The notes under the pieces are model-generated. The model was not told where the DNA came from. It was given only the letters and a program-made list of their open reading frames with translations, and did no database searches. Of a stretch of 38,955 bases of DNA, positions 26,701-34,023 are shown piece after piece (the stretch's first letter is position 1; each line of letters opens with the position of its first letter). The DNA is taken from contig JBAYFO010000033.1 of NCBI GenBank assembly GCA_041667115.1, forward strand, positions 1 through 38,955, read 5' to 3'. This stretch comes from UBA1563 sp041667115. Lineage in GTDB: Bacteria; Bacteroidota; Ignavibacteria; Ignavibacteriales; Ignavibacteriaceae. The position numbers and the translations under genes are program-made.

Positions 26701-26887
26701 AGTCGTAGAACGAATGACTTGCTTTTATAACTCTTAAATCTTGATCCAAAACAATTAAAGGCTCCCGAACTGTGTTTATGATGTTCTCGGCGAATTCACT
26801 TACTTTATCTGCGGATTTAAATTTGGTTTTCGTTAGGGTCGGATTATTAACTAATTTATTTTTTCCTCTTTTATCGATCTTCGTCAT
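23792..26887 (-). CDS. Large soluble sensor histidine kinase with six PAS domains
   Basis: A 1031-residue kinase with no membrane segment. About six PAS/PAC units in tandem end with the ITERK/ITDRK linkers typical of PAC (roughly 35-150, 160-280, 285-405, 410-530, 535-655, 660-780). Next come HisKA with the H-box SHEIRTPLNAIVG (His near 810) and HATPase_c with N box NLIDNAVKYT, G1 DTGIGI and G2 GNGLGLTLVK. The first PAS is close in sequence to the last PAS of the CheB-CheR protein (INTVREPLIVLD against VNTVRDSLLILD). It is the first gene after element copy 5, 47 bp downstream, and is coupled to the CheY-like gene. Confidence 0.95.
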   Translation of the reverse strand: MTKIDKRGKNKLVNNPTLTKTKFKSADKVSEFAENIINTVREPLIVLDQDLRVIKASHSFYDFFKVTSKETIGTLIYDLGNQQWNIPKLRELLETILPEETTFNDYEVEHNFTTIGKRVMLLNARQIKRAFGKEKIILLAIENITERKHAEESISENNRVTSEYLDILLNHAFAPIIIWDPSLVITHINNAFEKLSGYSLRDLINKKIAILFPQNQIASTLELIKNTLLSDERPELIEIDILTKDKGLKTVLWNPANIYDKEGKYIVATIAQDITDRKHSDESLRMSEEKYRNLIDNMTEGIFISDEKGTILFANNALARIHGFESHDQLLNKNFMEFVEPSARKEVLKNFKNEIQLGKSGHEVEIPIVTADGSIAYILIKPAVIRDEQQITSISGIVRNITERKKAEQKVRESEKRFRTIFDQAPIAIALLDKQGHPVISNLPLSKMTGYSSAELSKMKFTDFTFPEDIDKDMNQFSDLIDGKISMYSMEKRYIHKNGNIVWANLFVTMLRDENGMPGEIIGMVEDITERKRTEEKLRGSEERFRHSFDYAAAGICIVGTNGKFQRVNKAFREMIGYSEDELKNLTFTDITFPDDLSIGLSQFGRMLDGEIDSISFEKRYIRKDKRIIWTYVSTSLVRDVNQKSQFFITQIIDITDRKLAEEKLQESEGKYRSFFENSMDSILLTSPDGRIFSANPAACKTFGYSEEELIKLGKSGIVNMNDPQLSLLLAERALKGKARGELTFIRKDGTHFPSDISSAIFKDQEGLARASMIIRDITERKRVEKELIEAKEKAEQSDKLKTEFLAQMSHEIRTPLNAIVGNTDYLNDVFREKLDTDTRDCFASINLASERMIRTVDLILNAAELQTSGYKPHNVKVDLNSDILYKLYLEYQLSAKQKGLKFSYTCKEKETKLILDEYSVTQIFANLIDNAVKYTKNGKIEMLLEKNNTGNLIVEVKDTGIGISKEFLPKMFDPFVQEEQGYTRSYEGNGLGLTLVKKYCELNNATIEVESEKNAGSTFRIIFNKKITEA

Positions 26888-26934
26888 AATACCACCTTAT
26901 GTTTAAGAAAAGATAGAACTACCCATTACTTAAG

Positions 26935-26980
26935 TCAATCCATCAAAAGGATGAAAAAGGAACTACATCTTTTCGGTGAG
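26935..26980 (-). promoter_or_regulatory. Conserved regulatory element, copy 5
   Basis: On the plus strand: TCAATCCAT, CAAAAGGATGAAAAA, GGAACTA, CATCTTTTCGG. The gap to the kinase ATG is only 47 bp, so transcription must begin within or right next to the element. This is the tightest constraint on what the element is. Confidence 0.8.
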
Positions 26981-27032
26981 TGAATAATCCGCCACACAAT
27001 ATATTTGGTTGAAGGGACAGCTTTTTCAATTT

Positions 27033-27088
27033 CTTAAGACTCTATGAAATTGTCATATATGTCTCATCAACATTTGAAAAGTCTTAAG
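27033..27088. repeat. 9-bp inverted repeat in the gap 26981-27136
   Basis: CTTAAGACT (27033-27041) and AGTCTTAAG (27080-27088) are exact inverted copies 38 bases apart. The gap of 249 bp between the kinase and the peptidase holds no other gene. Possibly a long stem-loop in the transcript end of the peptidase gene, or a binding site pair; chance cannot be excluded. Confidence 0.3.
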
Positions 27089-27123
27089 TTAAGTTTATGT
27101 TTTTAGCTTTCAACATTATACTT

Positions 27124-27135
27124 GCGGCTTGCCGC
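27124..27135 (-). terminator. Short GC hairpin after the peptidase gene
   Basis: GCGGC (27124-27128), TT, GCCGC (27131-27135) is a tight 5-bp hairpin one base past the peptidase stop codon (27137-27139). It is followed on the minus strand by AAGTATAATG, without T tract. Weak terminator at best. Confidence 0.3.
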
Positions 27136-27136
27136 A

Positions 27137-28264
27137 CTATGGAATAATATTCCTCCAACATTCCCATCCTGAATGATTCTGTTTGTATTTTGATCTTCCA
27201 AAAAGCGCCGGTCTGTAAAATATATTAACTCCCGCGTTAATCGTAGGCAATACATAACTGGGCAGGTCTCCGCAATCGCAGTGTTCGATCATTGTCTTAG
27301 CAGGTTGTGTCTTTCCATCCAGAGTGGTCAACGTCTTATTATAAACCTTTTGAACTGAGTTTAAAAATTCATGCGTACTATCTATATCATACACCGCAAC
27401 GCTGACTTCTGTCTGCACATCCTTCGTCAATCGATCAAATGTTTGGTGAGCAAACCTTTTCGCAAACGTGGACACATCTCCATCCCGCATCCTCAAATCC
27501 AATCGCTCCAGGGATTTGAGATCAAAGTAGGATAAATGAAGATTCTCAGGCGAAGCGATAATTGTTTTTGCAAACGATCCAAGCGCACCGATAGTGTAAG
27601 GTGTTCCGCCAAAACAAGTGGAAAGTATCATGAGGTCGAACCTTGTTGAATCACGTGTAAAATCTTTCAACCCGCTCACAAGGTCAGTAACAGTGAACAT
27701 CCGATCCGGATAAGATGCATCATAACCTGCGCCATCGAACTCAGGAATTTCGTGTCCATAATAAAGGAACATGCTCACCATCTCTCGCTGATTCTCCACA
27801 TGGAAGCGGCGATATAATTCTACTTCATGTTCAAACCGTGCTTGTTCGTTATCGCGCCAATACAATTCATTTGCTATGAGCCGACCGTTCCGGTAATAAA
27901 AAAACTCTCCATCACGGAGCGGGAAAAAGAAGAGAAAGTGTCTCTTGGGTTTTTGGTGAAAGATAAACACTTCGGCGTTGGGATTTTGTTGCGCAACTCT
28001 TTTTGCTCCTGCAAGGGCTTCCACATCCGCTTTGAATTCATTCCCTTTGGTATCGTGATAGAGATAGTCACCATCGCCGTGAATGATACACACAATCGAG
28101 TACTTCACTTCGAGTACACTCTTTTCCATCTGTTGTGCTTCACGCTGAACAGGAAGGTTAGCGCTGCACGAAGACGACAACATAAAGAGTACCGCATAAC
28201 AAACACTTATAAAAAGCGTCGGGTATGTGGCACCCTTGAACAAAAAGCTGTGTAGATTCCGCAT
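27137..28264 (-). CDS. Clan CD (clostripain/C11-like) cysteine peptidase lipoprotein
   Basis: A 375-residue protein with an N-terminal hydrophobic signal (about 12-30) and a lipobox-type C33 (LSSSC), so probably a lipoprotein. The fold pattern fits clan CD peptidases: a hydrophobic strand SIVCIIHGDGDYLYH, then His171 in FLYYGHEIPEFDG and Cys217 in LMILSTCFGG, followed by AKTIIASPENLHLSYFD. These two residues would be the catalytic dyad, as in C11 peptidases, which cut after Arg/Lys. I see the dyad, but the family name is inferred. It lies 29 bp downstream of the tail-anchored exported protein, so both are probably co-transcribed. Confidence 0.72.
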   Translation of the reverse strand: MRNLHSFLFKGATYPTLFISVCYAVLFMLSSSCSANLPVQREAQQMEKSVLEVKYSIVCIIHGDGDYLYHDTKGNEFKADVEALAGAKRVAQQNPNAEVFIFHQKPKRHFLFFFPLRDGEFFYYRNGRLIANELYWRDNEQARFEHEVELYRRFHVENQREMVSMFLYYGHEIPEFDGAGYDASYPDRMFTVTDLVSGLKDFTRDSTRFDLMILSTCFGGTPYTIGALGSFAKTIIASPENLHLSYFDLKSLERLDLRMRDGDVSTFAKRFAHQTFDRLTKDVQTEVSVAVYDIDSTHEFLNSVQKVYNKTLTTLDGKTQPAKTMIEHCDCGDLPSYVLPTINAGVNIFYRPALFGRSKYKQNHSGWECWRNIIP

Positions 28265-28293
28265 ATATAAATATTCGCCCGGAGAGAAACTAT

Positions 28294-28728
28294 TTATACC
28301 AAAAGTACAACCAGTATGATAATCAGAAGCAACGCGACAAGACTGATAGTTATTGTCTCTGCTTGCTCCATACTCTGCACGACGTAATTAGAGAAATTAT
28401 TGAGCTGTGTATCCGGTACACGTTGATAGCCATTATTGCCGGTAAGTTCATCCTGCTTTTCTTGAAGTGATGCTTTAATATGACCTATGGCAGTGCCATC
28501 CTCATTAGAAATTAATGGCGAACTTTGAACCATGTTTAAGACTTTTGTCATACCTTTCAATGATTCATCGAGAATTGTGCGCTTCTCTGTTACGTTCTCT
28601 GTAGCTTTCACTTTGTTCGCGGCATCGTTAAAGTATTTTTGAATCTCGCCTTTTCCACCGGCATTAGCAGGGATTGCAAGAACAAACATCATAACGATAA
28701 TTCCAAGAAGAGTTATTTGTGCTTTCAT
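28294..28728 (-). CDS. Exported protein with C-terminal membrane anchor
   Basis: A 144-residue protein. Residues 1-23 are a signal peptide (ends IPANAGG, cut after ANA), the middle (24-115) is helical and polar, and residues 122-144 form a hydrophobic tail (ISLVALLLIIILVVLLV), so the protein would sit outside the cytoplasm anchored by its end. I do not recognise the family. It precedes the clan CD peptidase-like lipoprotein by 29 bp; as a partner it could be a substrate or regulator (inference). An inverted repeat (28783-28800) lies in its upstream region. Confidence 0.7.
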   Translation of the reverse strand: MKAQITLLGIIVMMFVLAIPANAGGKGEIQKYFNDAANKVKATENVTEKRTILDESLKGMTKVLNMVQSSPLISNEDGTAIGHIKASLQEKQDELTGNNGYQRVPDTQLNNFSNYVVQSMEQAETITISLVALLLIIILVVLLV

Positions 28729-28782
28729 TGTTATTCCTTTTTTTGAAGTTGATAAGAAATTATTTGATCATTTAATAACCAT

Positions 28783-28800
28783 GATTGTTTTTAAACAATC
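28783..28800. repeat. Perfect inverted repeat upstream of the tail-anchored protein
   Basis: GATTGTTT (28783-28790) and AAACAATC (28793-28800) are exact inverted copies with a two-base centre, 55 bp upstream of the ATG at 28728. It could be an operator for the gene pair to its left; no regulator is known. Element copies do not occur here, so this pair may have its own control. Confidence 0.4.
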
Positions 28801-28871
28801 TTCCTTGATTAGAAGAACGTCTGAAATAGTGATTCATGAAAAAAACTATTCAGCAAACAAAAAGGTTCAAA

Positions 28872-28894
28872 AGACCCGGCTAATTCCCGGGTCT
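28872..28894 (-). terminator. Rho-independent terminator after the OmpA gene
   Basis: On the minus strand the stem AGACCCGG...CCGGGTCT (arms 28887-28894 and 28872-28879, 7-base loop) is followed by TTTTG and, after a few bases, CCTTTTTG. It starts 33 bp past the OmpA stop codon. GC-rich stem plus T run fits a terminator and ends the unit led by element copy 6. Confidence 0.75.
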
Positions 28895-28926
28895 CTTTTC
28901 TAAAATTATTTGCAATTACTTCTTCA

Positions 28927-29787
28927 CTATTTTGCTGAACGATCAACCACAATCTCTACTCTTCGATTGTTGGCTCTACCTTCGGCATTGGCATTGTCTG
29001 CAATTGGTCTATCTTCACCAATTCCCTGCGCTTGAATAAGATCGCCCGGATAACCGCGCGAAATTAGATATGACCGCACTGCGTCTGCACGTTTCTGCGA
29101 CAGCACCTGGTTGGAACTGTTAGAACCCTGCGAGTCAGTGTGACCTTCAACGACCAATTTTCTCTCTTTTGTCTCTAACAGTGCAGCGGCAACCTGGTTT
29201 AGCCGATCTTGCGCCGCCGGCAAGAGTGCCGATTTACCTGAAGCAAAGAGAACACTGCCCGAAAGTGTAATTACAAGTCCGCGAGCTTCTTCCTTAACTG
29301 CAGCGAGTTTTGCAAGAGCTGCTTGTGCATCCGCGGTTCTCTTATCAGCATCTGCACGTGCCTTTTGTTCTGCGGCAAGCTGTTCTGTTTTAAGCGCAGC
29401 ATTACGTTCCGAAGCAGCAAGGTCTTCTTTTGCACTCTTCACAATCTCTGTTTGTGTTGACTGATAATCTTTGTTCGCTTTTGCAGCGGTTGCATTTTCA
29501 GCAGCTGTAATAGCTAAAGCTTCAGCCATTTTGGCTTTGCGATCCGCAATGTAGGCGAGATCACGGGTCTTGAATGATTTAGGATCGTCCTGGAAAGATT
29601 TCTCGGCGATGGCAAGTGCGGCTTGTGCCTTGTGCAACTCCGCCGGTACTAATTGTGCCGCTTGGCTTATACTTGCGTGTTGATAAGCTTGACGTGCGTT
29701 AACAAGCTCGGTCGGGGGGATACTTGCACCACACCCAACGAGCAATCCAGCAAATACCATTGCAATAAGATATATTATGGATTTCAT
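28927..29787 (-). CDS. OmpA-family lipoprotein with DUF4398 domain
   Basis: A 286-residue outer-membrane-type lipoprotein. It has a signal peptide with lipobox LLVGC (Cys19), a DUF4398 helical domain (about 25-110), an Ala/Lys/Glu coiled coil (about 105-165) and a C-terminal OmpA peptidoglycan-binding domain (about 170-280: VEGHTDSQGS, QKRADAVRSYL, GEDRPIADNANAEGRANNRRVEIV). It should tie the outer membrane to the cell wall. It starts 2 bp after the stop of the DUF4398 lipoprotein upstream, so they form a pair, followed by a terminator. Confidence 0.94.
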   Translation of the reverse strand: MKSIIYLIAMVFAGLLVGCGASIPPTELVNARQAYQHASISQAAQLVPAELHKAQAALAIAEKSFQDDPKSFKTRDLAYIADRKAKMAEALAITAAENATAAKANKDYQSTQTEIVKSAKEDLAASERNAALKTEQLAAEQKARADADKRTADAQAALAKLAAVKEEARGLVITLSGSVLFASGKSALLPAAQDRLNQVAAALLETKERKLVVEGHTDSQGSNSSNQVLSQKRADAVRSYLISRGYPGDLIQAQGIGEDRPIADNANAEGRANNRRVEIVVDRSAK

Positions 29788-29789
29788 GG

Positions 29790-30170
29790 TTACTTCCTTT
29801 CTTTAGGTAATTGGTTATCTTTTCTGAGTTGTTGTACCCTATCAATTGCATCTGCAGCTTCTTTCTTGTCGGTATCACTTCGAGAGAGCGCTACTGCCAA
29901 TTCGCCATCGGCTTGGGCACGCTTCAGCATTGACTCAGCTTGTTCCTTCTCACCTTTTTCAGCAAGACTCTGGGCATTAACCAACTCTTCTTTTGCGAGT
30001 TGCAAATAAAGAGATGCTGTGGAAATGTCGGAAGCTCCGACTTCTTCAGCAGCACGAATCGCTGACGTGGACGCTTCTTTATTAAGCACCACTGCACTAC
30101 TTCCGCAACCTGCAATCACGACTGCGAAGAGAACACATCCCGCTAAAATGGTCATGTTCATATGTTTCAT
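29790..30170 (-). CDS. DUF4398 lipoprotein
   Basis: A 126-residue lipoprotein with a hydrophobic signal and lipobox VIAGC (Cys22). The mature part is an alpha-helical DUF4398 domain (TSAIRAAEEVGASDISTASL; LAKEELVNAQSLAEKGEKEQ). The same type of domain begins the OmpA protein just downstream, so the two lipoproteins are probably related and may interact. It is the first gene after element copy 6, 110 bp downstream, with a good AAGGAG ribosome binding site. Confidence 0.9.
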   Translation of the reverse strand: MKHMNMTILAGCVLFAVVIAGCGSSAVVLNKEASTSAIRAAEEVGASDISTASLYLQLAKEELVNAQSLAEKGEKEQAESMLKRAQADGELAVALSRSDTDKKEAADAIDRVQQLRKDNQLPKERK

Positions 30171-30280
30171 TAAGTACTCCTTTTAAGTTGTTATGTAACG
30201 TTTTATTTCAATTCATCTTATTTAAGAATTGAAAAACTCTTTTTTAATTTGAAATAAGTTATTGCTACTCCCCTCTAAAT

Positions 30281-30325
30281 TCAATCGGACAAAAGGATGA
30301 AAAAGGAACTACATCTTTTGGGTGG
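30281..30325 (-). promoter_or_regulatory. Conserved regulatory element, copy 6
   Basis: On the plus strand: TCAATCGGA, CAAAAGGATGAAAAA, GGAACTA, CATCTTTTGGG. This is close to the full consensus with both arms of the dyad. It lies 110 bp upstream of the DUF4398 lipoprotein. The rest of the 396-bp gap (30171-30566) contains only a doubtful 22-codon frame and a palindrome. Confidence 0.8.
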
Positions 30326-30379
30326 GTACTCAATTCAGTGTAGACATGCAGCCACAATACCAAAGAAATTTATATTGGA

Positions 30380-30448
30380 ATGAATACGATTCTTTTAGTG
30401 ATGGCAACGGGAACATCGCTTATTCTTGCTGCGGTTATTGAGAAGTAG
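30380..30448 (+). CDS. Possible 22-residue hydrophobic peptide
   Basis: A plus-strand ATG frame in the gap between the P-type ATPase and the DUF4398 gene encodes a single hydrophobic helix (MNTILLVMATGTSLILAAV) ending in a charged EK. The ribosome binding site is weak (TTGGA directly before the ATG). Tiny membrane peptides of this kind act as toxins or as ion-pump subunits in other systems, but here there is nothing beyond hydrophobicity. Listed as a doubtful gene. Confidence 0.2.
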   Translation: MNTILLVMATGTSLILAAVIEK

Positions 30449-30504
30449 GTTAGCGTTAAAGAGAAGAGGGCAAGGCTATATCCCTGGATTAATGAATATG
30501 GATC

Positions 30505-30531
30505 CCTTCCAAGTTTTTAAAACTTGGAAGG
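30505..30531. repeat. 27-bp near-perfect palindrome downstream of the P-type ATPase
   Basis: CCTTCCAAGTTTT (30505-30517) and AAAACTTGGAAGG (30519-30531) are exact 13-base inverted copies with one central base. It is 36 bp past the ATPase stop codon. It could serve as a transcription end for that gene, but there is no flanking T run; palindromes of this kind are also found, from memory, as dispersed repeats in related genomes. Confidence 0.6.
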
Positions 30532-30566
30532 TCACTAACATTGTAAGTGGTTTTATAATTCATCTC

Positions 30567-32987
30567 TTACAGTCCGAATTTTTTGAACAAATAATATTTC
30601 GGGAAATCAATGGCGAGTGTAAAGAGCGCCGATAATACCAAAACAGTAAGAACTATAAAAAGATTTAAAGAAGGAACAAAAATTCCGAATAAAGCGATAA
30701 GTGCAATCCCGATTATTGCCGACGTGGTTGATATGAGCAACCCTTTACCCGGCAGCGATGACCAGAAATGTCTTCTCTCCCTCACTATCAATACCCTAAA
30801 TTGACTGTTGATTATAAAGCTTAGCATCACGAGAGAAGTAAGTTCGTTCCATTGTAGATGGAAAAAATGGATACCGATGAGGACTATAATGAGGTCACCC
30901 AAAACATAGAAAAGCGCCGGAATAAGAGCTGCAAAAATAATATTCTTCACGTTCCATTTATTCGGGTTGCTTGTACTCTTAACATTGTCGGTTGCTATTG
31001 TCATAACGACAAAATCATTTGCTAGAACGAGTAAAGTCATTCCAATAAGAGAAAGTAAAATATTATGCAGCCAGAAAAATCCTATAGAGAGAAAAACGAC
31101 AAATTCTATAACCTTAATAACTTTATTGAGAACCCATGTCAGCATTCGCTGGTATGTCTGTCTGCTTATTGTTACCGCATCGATGATTACACCTACACCG
31201 GATTCCGTTAAGACTACACTTGCCGCTGCTTTTGCTACATCTGTTGAATTGCTTACAGCTATGCCCATCTCAGCTTGTTTCAGAGCGGGCGCATCGTTCA
31301 CTCCGTCTCCGGTCATTCCTACAATATGTCCACCGGATTGCAAGAGATTCACAATCTTATATTTGTCTTCAGGATATATTTCCGCAAACCCATCGCATTT
31401 ACTAACGATCTCTAATTGTTTATCCGCGCTTAAATCTTTTATATCCGCCATTCGGATAATATTATTACCAATACCAACTTGTGTGGAAATTTCTTTTGCT
31501 ATATCAATACTATCTCCGGTAAGCATCAATGGCTTTATACCAAGCTTTCTTGCCTGATCTATCATAGTTTTTGAATCCGGTCTTGGCGGATCAGCCAGCG
31601 GCAGCAATCCAATAAGTTTTAGATTATTTAAATCCTCTCCATCCGATCTGGCAACCGCTATCGTTCTATACCCTTTTTTAGAAAAACCATCAATAGTCTT
31701 ATTTACTTCATCTAAAGTTCCTTTATCCGTACTATGGCACAAAGAGATGATCACTTGCGCAGCTCCTTTTACAGCCTTGAATTGCTTGCCGCCGGTTTCA
31801 ATCATTGCCTCTGTTCTTTTTGTAGACGGATCAAATGGAGTATAGGAAACCTGTTTATATTCATTAAAATTTACTTCGGATTTTTTAGCAAATTCCAAAA
31901 CGGCAAGATCAATTAAGTCCATCCCTTCCGATTGTGATGTTAGTGAAGCTATTCTTAGAACATCTTCTTTCTTGTTTCCGGAAAAGGGAATGCTATCAAC
32001 AACCGATAATTTGTTTTGTGTGATGGTACCGGTCTTGTCAAAGCAAATAATATCTATTGAAGCGGCGTCTTCTACTGAGTCAAGCTTAGTTACCAGCGCC
32101 CCTTTTTTTGCAAGTTCTGTTGCGCCCACAGATTGTACAATAGTTAGAACAGCAGGAAGAGCTGCAGGAATAGCTCCCAGTAAAACAACAATAACGAAGG
32201 TCAACATTATTAGAATACTTAAATGCATCAGTAAAGCAGAGACTGAAACGACAATGGATGCGGCGATACCGAGATAAATCATATATTTTACTACAGACAT
32301 CATCATTGCTTCTTGATGCGACTTCGGCTTCGCGACTTTTATCAACTCAGCAGTTTTACCAAAAAAAGTGTTTGCCCCGGTGTTAACTACTATACTCGTA
32401 GCCTCACCACGCTTTACCACAGAGCCGGAATAGATAATATCCGATGGGTGTATTTCGATTGGAAGAGATTCTCCCGTCAGGGCTGATTGATCAACCGAAA
32501 GTTCGCCCGATACAATTTTTGCATCTGCAGGTACAATGTCTCCAAGTTTTACAGAGACAATATCTCCAACCACAATTCCTTTTGCATCTTCCTCTGTCCA
32601 CTTTTTATCCCGTAAAACTTTTGATTTAACAGCAAGTTTTTTCTTTAACAGTTCCATTATTTTTTGTGAACTGCTTGAGTGTATCTGCCCAATGACGGCG
32701 TTTGCCGTTAATAATGAAAAAATTATTATTCCTTCAAGAGAATGATTTAAAGCGAAGGAAAGCCCCATTGCAAGTTCCAGCAGCCACGGCATTGGACCCC
32801 AATAACGTAGAATAAATTCAAGAAGAGCATTTTGTTTCTTACTTACTATTTCGTTACTGCCAAATTTCTCAAAACGATTCTTCACTTCAGAATCGGTAAG
32901 CCCGTCTGCTGTTGTCTCTAGTAATTTGTACGTCTCTTCTAAGGTGATCGTTTTATATTCAGATGTGTTCTTGATCTTTGATTCCAT
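30567..32987 (-). CDS. P-type H+-exporting ATPase (PMA1-like, type IIIA)
   Basis: An 806-residue membrane pump. Visible landmarks: N-terminal cation-ATPase domain (TITLEETYKLLETTADGL), actuator loop TGES (171-174), phosphorylation site DKTGT with Asp317, TGD (near 493) and the hinge GDGVNDAP (near 560). Membrane segments fall in pairs at about 58-100, 232-285 and in the C-terminal third. The C-terminal part (VVMTIATDNVKSTSNPNKWNVK) fits plasma-membrane H+-ATPases of plants, fungi and some bacteria rather than Ca or heavy-metal pumps (no CPx motif). It would extrude protons at the expense of ATP, aiding acid or energy stress. It follows DnaJ at 58 bp. Confidence 0.93.
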   Translation of the reverse strand: MESKIKNTSEYKTITLEETYKLLETTADGLTDSEVKNRFEKFGSNEIVSKKQNALLEFILRYWGPMPWLLELAMGLSFALNHSLEGIIIFSLLTANAVIGQIHSSSSQKIMELLKKKLAVKSKVLRDKKWTEEDAKGIVVGDIVSVKLGDIVPADAKIVSGELSVDQSALTGESLPIEIHPSDIIYSGSVVKRGEATSIVVNTGANTFFGKTAELIKVAKPKSHQEAMMMSVVKYMIYLGIAASIVVSVSALLMHLSILIMLTFVIVVLLGAIPAALPAVLTIVQSVGATELAKKGALVTKLDSVEDAASIDIICFDKTGTITQNKLSVVDSIPFSGNKKEDVLRIASLTSQSEGMDLIDLAVLEFAKKSEVNFNEYKQVSYTPFDPSTKRTEAMIETGGKQFKAVKGAAQVIISLCHSTDKGTLDEVNKTIDGFSKKGYRTIAVARSDGEDLNNLKLIGLLPLADPPRPDSKTMIDQARKLGIKPLMLTGDSIDIAKEISTQVGIGNNIIRMADIKDLSADKQLEIVSKCDGFAEIYPEDKYKIVNLLQSGGHIVGMTGDGVNDAPALKQAEMGIAVSNSTDVAKAAASVVLTESGVGVIIDAVTISRQTYQRMLTWVLNKVIKVIEFVVFLSIGFFWLHNILLSLIGMTLLVLANDFVVMTIATDNVKSTSNPNKWNVKNIIFAALIPALFYVLGDLIIVLIGIHFFHLQWNELTSLVMLSFIINSQFRVLIVRERRHFWSSLPGKGLLISTTSAIIGIALIALFGIFVPSLNLFIVLTVLVLSALFTLAIDFPKYYLFKKFGL

Positions 32988-33045
32988 AAAAACGTTCTTT
33001 CATAATCTTGTGTAATGCTGTTTACATGTGTGTAAGTTCGTTTAG

Positions 33046-33972
33046 TTATTTTCTCAACACTACCAATTTTTTGAACAAGTCTATTTCTTCTTCGCTTAAA
33101 TTTTCCGGCAGAAAGATGTTTATTTTTACCAACAGATTTCCAAACTCATTCTTCTTCTCATAAATTGGCATTCCAAGTCCTCTAAGTCTAAGTTCTTTGC
33201 CGTTTGGCGTTCCCTTAGGAATATTGACGGTCACTTTGCCTTTCAGTGTTTTGATTTCAGTCTTTCCACCAAGGATAGCGGTGTACAATTCAACGGGGAG
33301 GTTACGATAGAGATCGTTTCCATTCCTATGAAATTCAGAATGCGGTGCAATCTTAACTATGAGATAAAGGTCTCCGTTTGGACCACCACCAATTCCACGT
33401 TCCCCTTTGCCTGCAATTCTCAACTTTTGCTTGTCCGCGATACCTGGCTTGAGCGTTACCTTAATCGTTTGACCATTGAGTTTGATAAGCCGGGCTGCAC
33501 CGTGATATGCTTCTTCAAGCGAGAGAGTTGTCTCGGTTAAAAGATCCTCCCCTTTGGTAACAACATTACGTCTTCCCCGCCGTTGGCTGCTACGTTGTCC
33601 AAACAGCGTTTCAAAAAAATCATTGACGCCTTGATCGGTAAACATTCCATCGGATTCATGCATACTCGACCGGTGTGATTGTCCGCCGCCGCTGTTTGCA
33701 TACTTCGACCAATCAAATCCTCCCGGTTTTGCTCCGGCTTCTTCATAGTGTTTCCAATCCGCACCAAACTGATCATACTTTTTTCGTTTTACCGGATCAC
33801 TCAGAACTTGATTTGCCTCGCTGATAACCTTGAATCGTTCTTCAGCAGATTTATCACCGTTATTCTTGTCCGGATGATATTTGTTGGCAAGCGTTCGATA
33901 CGCTTTTTTGATCTCTGCCTGCGTTGCTGATTTGGCAACACCTAAATCCTTGTAGTAATCTTTGTAAATCAT
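33046..33972 (-). CDS. cbpA: DnaJ/CbpA-type co-chaperone
   Basis: A 308-residue J-domain protein. The J domain covers 4-70 with HPD at 33-35, followed by a Gly-rich linker (about 80-125) and two beta-sandwich client-binding domains (about 135-300: LTETTLSLEEAYHGA, VTLKPGIADKQKLRIAGKG, GNLLVKINIFLPENL). The zinc-finger region of class A DnaJ is absent, so it is class B, like CbpA. It would bring unfolded proteins to DnaK and stimulate its ATPase. It follows GrpE; DnaK itself is not in the window. Confidence 0.93.
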   Translation of the reverse strand: MIYKDYYKDLGVAKSATQAEIKKAYRTLANKYHPDKNNGDKSAEERFKVISEANQVLSDPVKRKKYDQFGADWKHYEEAGAKPGGFDWSKYANSGGGQSHRSSMHESDGMFTDQGVNDFFETLFGQRSSQRRGRRNVVTKGEDLLTETTLSLEEAYHGAARLIKLNGQTIKVTLKPGIADKQKLRIAGKGERGIGGGPNGDLYLIVKIAPHSEFHRNGNDLYRNLPVELYTAILGGKTEIKTLKGKVTVNIPKGTPNGKELRLRGLGMPIYEKKNEFGNLLVKINIFLPENLSEEEIDLFKKLVVLRK

Positions 33973-34023
33973 AGTCTTGCTATTTTTTATTCATCTCCCT
34001 AACGCTATTGCACATAACATTTA

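Noticed and set aside
26935..26980. The element as an upstream activator site for a sigma-54 promoter
   Set aside because: No TGGCAC-N5-TTGC-like -24/-12 pair is seen between copy 5 and the kinase ATG, and only 47 bp is available.
27827..28255. Plus-strand 142-codon frame inside the peptidase gene
   Set aside because: Antisense to a gene with signal peptide and catalytic dyad; no own features.
30967..31557. Plus-strand 196-codon frame inside the P-type ATPase gene
   Set aside because: Antisense shadow of a well-conserved ATPase.
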